Assembly: GCA_025201805.1 (NCBI GenBank) | Contig: MU619385.1 | Location: forward strand, 4,392-33,978 | Length of the DNA stretch: 29,587 nucleotides | Source of the DNA: Parasitella parasitica | Taxonomy: Eukaryota > Mucoromycota > Mucoromycetes > Mucorales > Mucoraceae | Direction of reading: 5' to 3' | Program-made: the position numbers and the translations under genes | Notes under the pieces: model-generated | The model's input: the letters and a program-made list of their open reading frames with translations, nothing else | The model's database searches: none | Told to the model about the DNA's origin: nothing | Shown: positions 21,454 through 29,587 of the stretch, one piece after another | Position numbering within the stretch: the stretch's first letter is position 1 | Layout: each line of letters opens with the position of its first letter

Positions 21454-22600
21454 ATGTTTCATCCTACAAGAGGAGGTATATAAAATAACAACACGTTTAA
21501 TCGACAGCGTACTAATAGCTCTAATAGGTACTCGTGGTGGCAAAGATCAGGTAAATAGTCTTCTACTAAATATAAACAGATTCCAACCATTGTCCTAGTT
21601 CAAATGGGATGACGTAAAAGATGATAAGCATCGTGAAAATTATCTTGGCCATTCGTTGATGGCTCCAGTTGGTCGTTGGCAAAAAGGTAAATGCTCATTC
21701 GCATCTTCGCTATTTAGACACTAACTACTATTATGAATAGGTAAAGATTTGACTTGGTACGCAAAAGAAGGTTCAAACGAGGCACAGGCAAAAGCAAATG
21801 CCGATGAATTAGCTCGAATCAAAGAAGCTGAAGCTGATGCAATGGCGATTGCACTGTATGTAATATGAGAATACCAAGATTCAATTACACTCTAACTGAA
21901 CTTGTTTTTTTTTATTAGTGGTGTTCGTAAAAAGAAAACCTTGGAAAGCCATGTAACAGAGAATGATCTCAAGCATGCTCTGAACAAAGACAGCGACTCA
22001 GATGATGATCAGTCTGGCTTTAATGCGTCAGAAAGAGGTCTAGGTTACGGTAAATCATCAAATCGCTTCCCCAACCAACCGTCTACTGGCAGCAATTCTG
22101 TGGAAGTGATGAATCTGGGTGGTCGATCGTTTGCGACATCTACAAACACCAGATCGCTAGAGAAGGGTGATAAAGAGGATAATGAAAAGGAAACAAAGAA
22201 ATCCAAGAAGCATCACAAGCATCGTAAGAGCGAGAAGAGGAAAAAACACCATCACCGCAGCCGTGATGACAGCGAGGACGAGGAAAGGTCTTCAAAATAT
22301 CGTCGCCACCACGGCAGTAGACATCGTGATCATGATAGGGATGATAGGGAGGACCGCCACCGCTATCATAGCAAAAGTAGACGAGATCATGACGGAAAAG
22401 AAGAAAGATACTCTCGTCTCCATAGCAACAGTAAGAGATACGGCGATGATAGCGATAATAGAGACAATAGAGACCGAGAAAGATCACCAAGCAGACGCCA
22501 AAACAGGGACGACAGACATTATAGAAGTAAATCTATATCTCCCAAGCGAGAGAGGTCTCTTTCACCGTATAATAAACGAATAGCATTGTCAAGGAGATAG
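21454..22600 (+). CDS. MMTAG2-like protein with basic/charged tail, 5 exons
   Basis: Exons are 21454-21475, 21528-21550, 21599-21686, 21741-21855 and 21919-22600 (309 residues). The N-terminus ([20 protein letters not shown], then [20 protein letters not shown] and DLTWYAKEG) is the conserved block of the multiple myeloma tumor-associated protein 2 family, a eukaryotic nuclear protein of unclear role proposed to be phosphorylated. The first two exons are only 22 and 23 bases. Residues ~170-309 are rich in K, H, R, D, E and S with RS/RD and HRKSEKRKK-type runs, typical of splicing- or nuclear-speckle-associated proteins. Intron 1 has a textbook TACTAAT branch site. A polyadenylation signal sits at 22615-22620 and the convergent MFSD5 gene ends 94 bp away. 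Family call firm, function unknown. Confidence 0.88.
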
Positions 22601-22693
22601 GTTTTTATAGAATGAATAAAAATTCTGTGTAACGAAGTGTAATGAAGTGTATTATTCGACTGAGGAGAAATGGTATACTTTATAAACAAACTT

Positions 22694-24267
22694 TTAATGA
22701 CGATAGAAAGCAATTACAAGGAAAGTCCCAACAGAGGTCATAATGCCGCAAATTGAAAATAACATAGAGGCAGGCATATCATCAATCTGCGTATTCAAAG
22801 AGATCAATAAATGCAATCACTTGATTTATATAAAAGATACTTACATGCCACATAATTACGCCAACACTCAAATTCATAGGTATTCTTAATAGTGTCATGA
22901 CAGCTGCTCTAGTCTCTTCTGGGATTGCATCGGCTTTCAAGGAAGAGATTGATGGATAATACAAACCAGTTGTGAATTCAAAGATGTGGTATGCTAGTAG
23001 CAAAGTTGTGATCTACGAAATGTCAGCTTCTGTACCTTAGATCCACGTATATGGCAACTTACAGACGCATGGCCTTGGTATGCCATCAGCATAAAGGCAC
23101 ACGAAGCAAATGCAAGCGCCAGAGTTAACAATCTATCCTCTGTGAATTGCATACAAAACCGAGGCCCCTTCTTGGCTTGATTTTCCATTACTTGAAAAGT
23201 CAATGAACCCACCATCACTGCCAACATCATTGTAGAGAACAGATAACCCAGTGGCACATTTGAAGATGAAGATCCCGCTGCATCGTTAATAGCCTCTTCG
23301 ATAGTTGGTGTATATAGCAGCACAAAAATATACATGGAGCATTCAAAGAATGTCTGTGCAATGCCGATGACAAGGATATTTCGACTTGTGGCCATGGTAG
23401 CTAGACCTGAAGTCAGCGTTTTCAGAAGCTTTACTTCTTTCTATACGAGTACTTAATAAAACTTCCAAAATCTGCTATTCATTTGCCTCAACTCACGAAT
23501 TGGTTGCTGCCGTAGTTTTCAGTCCATGTGTTAATTACCGTTGTAGCAACTAAACAGACTAAAATCATTGATGCCATGTAAGGAGCTTTGAACCCCCAAA
23601 TGTCAACCAATGCGTTGGCCAAAATGCCTGCCAAAATTGCCACTACACTGTTCAACAGTGTAGCCAAAGCAAATGTACGAGCACGCCACTCGGCAGGGAA
23701 TCCTCGGCTAGTGTGCTCCGAAACATACCACGATTCGAAAACACTGTACATCAATGCTGTGGCGAGGCCTGACAAAATGTGCGACAGGAAGAGCAACATG
23801 TACACATTGATAAGGCGAAGAGAAAGGGCCGTTAATAGTGTACAGCAAAATACAACACAGATACGTTTCCGTCCCCTATACAAATTTTCCATAAAAATCT
23901 TTGATCAGTTACACACTGCTGTGCATTTCAATGCATTTGAAAGTACCATGTATCAGCAAGACTTCCAACTGCAGTTCCTGCAAAAGCGCCGCTGACAAAA
24001 CCTGTCAAGAATAGCATAGCTATCTGCGTCAAATCAAGGCCATAAGAATTGTAAAGTTTGTATAAGTAGGGTCCCTGGATCCAGTCAGCGCCTGTTTGTT
24101 ATACATGTTATTCAATAGTTTCCAAGCTGCCTACCCCCCCCTTTTTTTTAGGCATTCATACCCATCACCAAAAGATATACTGCCAAATACTGTCGTTGAA
24201 ATGATTTGAATTGCTTTAGTAGCTGTACCTCGTTTTCAGGTCCTAGCTCGAAATTTAGCTCGTCCAT
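22694..24267 (-). CDS. MFSD5: MFS transporter of the MFSD5 / molybdate-anion transporter family, 6 exons
   Basis: Exons on the minus strand are 24162-24267, 23947-24091, 23497-23875, 23063-23428, 22845-23012 and 22694-22786, giving 418 residues with consistent phases. The family signature ADWIQGPYLYKLY is made by joining exons 1 and 2. SLADTWGRKR (the MFS loop 2-3 motif) is made by joining exons 2 and 3. FESWYVSEH, the NYGSNQ region, a second ILVIGIAQTFFECSMYIFVLLYTP helix block and GLYYPS/RIPMNL complete the about 12-helix layout. MFSD5 members import molybdate in plants and algae; the fungal substrate is inferred. Acceptors for exons 3 and 4 were picked to keep the family sequence: the GTATAG|G and GTAAAG|CTT choices are the only ones that do. 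The first intron carries an A8G9 run just after the donor. Plasma or internal membrane location is not determined. Confidence 0.88.
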
Positions 24268-24912
24268 GGTTACGATTTAAAATAGTGGAAGAAAGTTAGG
24301 CAAGGATTCGATATTTAAGCGCGCTTATTTATATGCTTGTGCTCCCTCATGTGACATGAAAATCTGTGCTTCAATGCCCTAATTTTGTGTTGGGTCGAAG
24401 GTCAATGGGTAAATGAAGCAATCAAGCAAGATGAATGGATACATGAACGCATTGACATGTATTTAGGTCAGCCAAAGCTTTTTTTTTTAAACAAAATGGG
24501 ACACAGTAATTCGCCAGACGATTCCTATGGATGCTCAAATGTAAAGCTGCAACCCAGATAAAGAACGAGATTGTACAGACATTGCAGAATGCAATAAGAC
24601 AAGGAATCAGTTGGATGCTGTACTTGATCACATTTAAAAGTAATACGAGAGTCTAATACAATCAGCAAATGTACCTACCTCTTGACAACCAACTTGCAAT
24701 GCTGTATTGCTCCATAAAAACGGCCAATCTCGAATAGGTCCACCAATAAAACCAAAGGCTTTTTGACAACCCCGTCCAATGTTGAACGATGATGTGACTA
24801 GAGAACCTAGCCCCAGGTGCCTCTGTACGAAATCCTGTCAAGGATATATTCAACGTTTTACTCTTGTACCATAGACAAGCCCTCCTGCCTTTTATATAAC
24901 GCAACAGCCATT
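24268..24912. promoter_or_regulatory. Divergent promoter region between MFSD5-like and uL4m genes
   Basis: This 645-bp stretch lies between divergent starts. A CCAAT-type sequence occurs at 24776-24780 (TCCAATG) and a TATATAA at 24893-24899 just before the uL4m ATG. Open frames on the minus strand here are short and unrecognised. Nothing else was seen. Confidence 0.35.
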
Positions 24913-25791
24913 ATGTCAATTGTGAAAACATTGGTAAATGCTTCTGCTTTGATTAAGGTTAGTTTGTAATTCCATTCGACATTGATTTCGCAATCTAAAT
25001 AGAGCATTGTAAATTTGCACCCTGGTTGACTATTTAGACAGCACCTATTCAAAAGAGAGCCTTTGCTTCAGCTGTCGAAACTGCACCAAAAGGTTAGATA
25101 TCGGTAGATGACATAATTAGCTATCGTTTCTGATCCAAATATAGCTTTTCCCACAACTATTCAAGCCTTTCTCCGTGAATTCAAAACCAATGAACCAGTA
25201 TCAATCATCGGCTTGGATAAAAGCGTCTTTGGAGCACCTATTCGCAGAGATATTTTACACCGTGTAGTTGTTTGGCAAAGAGATGCTATGCGTCAAGGCA
25301 CAAGCTCTACAAAGGGTCGTTCTGATGTTCGTGGTTCTGGTAAAAAGATGGCACCTCAAAAAGGCCGTGGTAAGGCCAGACAAGGCGATGGTAAAGCACC
25401 TCATTTGACAGGCGGTGGCATTGCCTTTGGGCCCAAGCCAAGAGATCACAGCACAGAATTGCCTAGAAAGGTCCAAGAATTAGGTCTTCGTGTCGCCTTG
25501 AGTGCTAAATACGCCCAAGATCAACTAATTGTGGTTGAATCCCTCCAAGATCTTGCAACCCACAAAACTCGTGAACTACTGGATATTTTGGAATCAAGTT
25601 ACGGATCACCCAGAGCTTTAGTAGTTATCAATGATTGCAACTCCAATATTGAACTGGCTGCTCGCAACATTCCCAATTGTGAGGTCATTCATGTGGAGGA
25701 GACAAATGTGTTGGATTTACTGACCTACGAAAAGCTCATTATTGAGAAAAACGCTGTCGAGACATTAGAGGAAGTTCTCAAAGCCGAATAA
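24913..25791 (+). CDS. MRPL4: Mitochondrial large-subunit ribosomal protein uL4m, 3 exons
   Basis: uL4m lines the exit tunnel of the mitochondrial ribosome. Exons are 24913-24957, 25038-25092 and 25145-25791, giving 248 residues. The first ~30 residues (MSIVKTLVNASALIKTAPIQ, then KRAFASA) form a mitochondrial presequence. The body has the L4 core: VFGAPIRRDILHRVVVWQRD, the loop GTSSTKGRSDVRGSGKKMAP, QKGRGKARQGD and GGGIAFGPKPRD, which is the part that extends into the tunnel wall. The C-terminal half is the Rossmann-like VVESLQD...ALVVIND segment. The bacterial-type rather than cytosolic-type L4 sequence separates it from cytosolic uL4. Polyadenylation signal AATAAA at 25812-25817. It converges with the helicase gene 138 bp downstream. 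Confidence 0.94.
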
Positions 25792-25929
25792 TTCAAACTT
25801 TTTTTTGTACAAATAAAAATATCAATACATTTTCCTTTACGATAAACCTTTATTCTTTTTATTTTTTACGTTTTGAGGATTAATCGAGCTAATAAAATAT
25901 ACATTTTGTTAAACGCTTGCATCTTGAAT

Positions 25930-29221
<3,292 letters not shown>

Positions 29222-29587
29222 TTTATTGGTATGACTTTTTTGGTACAAGAAAGGAAGAAAGGGCAAAAAGATTTGTTTCTTCTTTGTTTTATTTGAATCC
29301 TTTCAATACGTGACGCTTTTGCACCATCAAAACATTTGCGACTTGACGTGCGAATCACCTATGAAATCATTAACGCTAGTTCAAATGTTGTCTCTCCATA
29401 CATTGACAAGGATTGGATGATGCACTACAAAATAAACAGTTGCTCCTCCTTCATCTGCACGTAAACTACTCATTATGTCTTTGCCTTCGGAGCGGTTCGT
29501 GGTAACACATCATCTCCTTCAGACCAATCTACCAAGTAATTAACTCAACATATGCCGAAAAAGCCACCATTACTAGGGCAAGCCAGA
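29222..29587. other. Helicase promoter region and possible start of a further gene (+), cut by the window edge
   Basis: This stretch holds the 5' leader and promoter of the helicase gene. On the plus strand an ATG at 29475 opens 22 codons (MSLPSERFVVTHHL...) to a stop, and another at 29552 opens MPKKPPLLGQAR, still open at the edge. Either may be the first exon of a divergent gene. There is too little sequence to name it. Confidence 0.2.

Noticed and set aside
22140-22490. Antisense and alternate-frame open readings over the MMTAG2 tail
   Set aside because: The biased K/R/H/D codons leave other frames open by chance. The tail frame connects in phase to the conserved N-terminus.
23588-23995. 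135-residue plus-strand open frame across the MFSD5-like gene
   Set aside because: No family resemblance, and it covers the strongest transporter exon on the opposite strand.
24422-25052. Minus-strand open frames in the MFSD5/uL4m divergent region
   Set aside because: Short, no family likeness, and partly overlapping the first exon of the uL4m gene.

Overview
The window is eukaryotic and most likely comes from a Mucoromycota (Mucorales-type) fungus. Coding exons are moderately AT-rich and are split by short GT..AG introns, most of them roughly 45-110 nt. Intergenic DNA is very AT-rich, tandem, divergent and convergent gene pairs sit close together, and the proteins read as fungal (Atp7, Ypq-type PQ-loop, Pat1, Apc13-like, F-box/leucine-rich). 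Decayed LINE and Tc1 pieces resemble those common in Mucorales. The assignment is inference from gene content and architecture; there is no rRNA or marker gene to settle it.

Layout. 1-1199: AT-rich, no gene seen. 1200-1841 (+): ATP synthase subunit d, 3 exons. 2154-3266 (+): PQ-loop vacuolar amino-acid transporter, 5 exons. 3400-4665 (-): decayed, 5'-truncated non-LTR retrotransposon. 4946-7850 (-): PAT1 mRNA-decay factor, 8 exons. 7990-8986 (-): unrecognised, possibly decayed multi-exon gene. 9120-10645 (-): GDSL/SGNH esterase with a one-base frame conflict at its first splice junction. 10795-11620 (-): ribosomal protein eL6. 12233-12445 (+): small APC13-like protein. 12572-13142 (+): relic of a secreted protein. 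13143-17691: gene-poor island holding a 1.8 kb inverted-repeat element (13988-15808) and a dead Tc1/mariner transposase (16517-17070, -). 17692-19614 (+): F-box protein. 19669-19720: 52-base T tract. 19878-21259 (+): branched-chain 2-oxoacid dehydrogenase E1 beta. 21454-22600 (+): MMTAG2-like protein. 22694-24267 (-): MFSD5-like transporter. 24913-25791 (+): mitochondrial ribosomal protein uL4m. 25930-29221 (-): Ded1/DDX3-type helicase fused to three RanBP2 zinc fingers and a GWG-repeat tail. 29222-29587: promoter region and perhaps the first codons of another gene.

The genes form no operon or pathway cluster. Three serve mitochondria (Atp7, E1 beta, uL4m). PAT1 and the Ded1-like helicase both act on cytoplasmic mRNA translation and decay, but nothing in the sequence links them beyond proximity.

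The two points most worth following are the foldback element, with ~440-bp arms around a ~930-bp non-coding centre, and the helicase whose C-terminus is a run of GWG motifs of the kind that can act as Argonaute hooks. Exon boundaries were worked out by hand from splice signals, frame continuity and remembered family motifs. They are consistent in phase for every main gene except the GDSL esterase.
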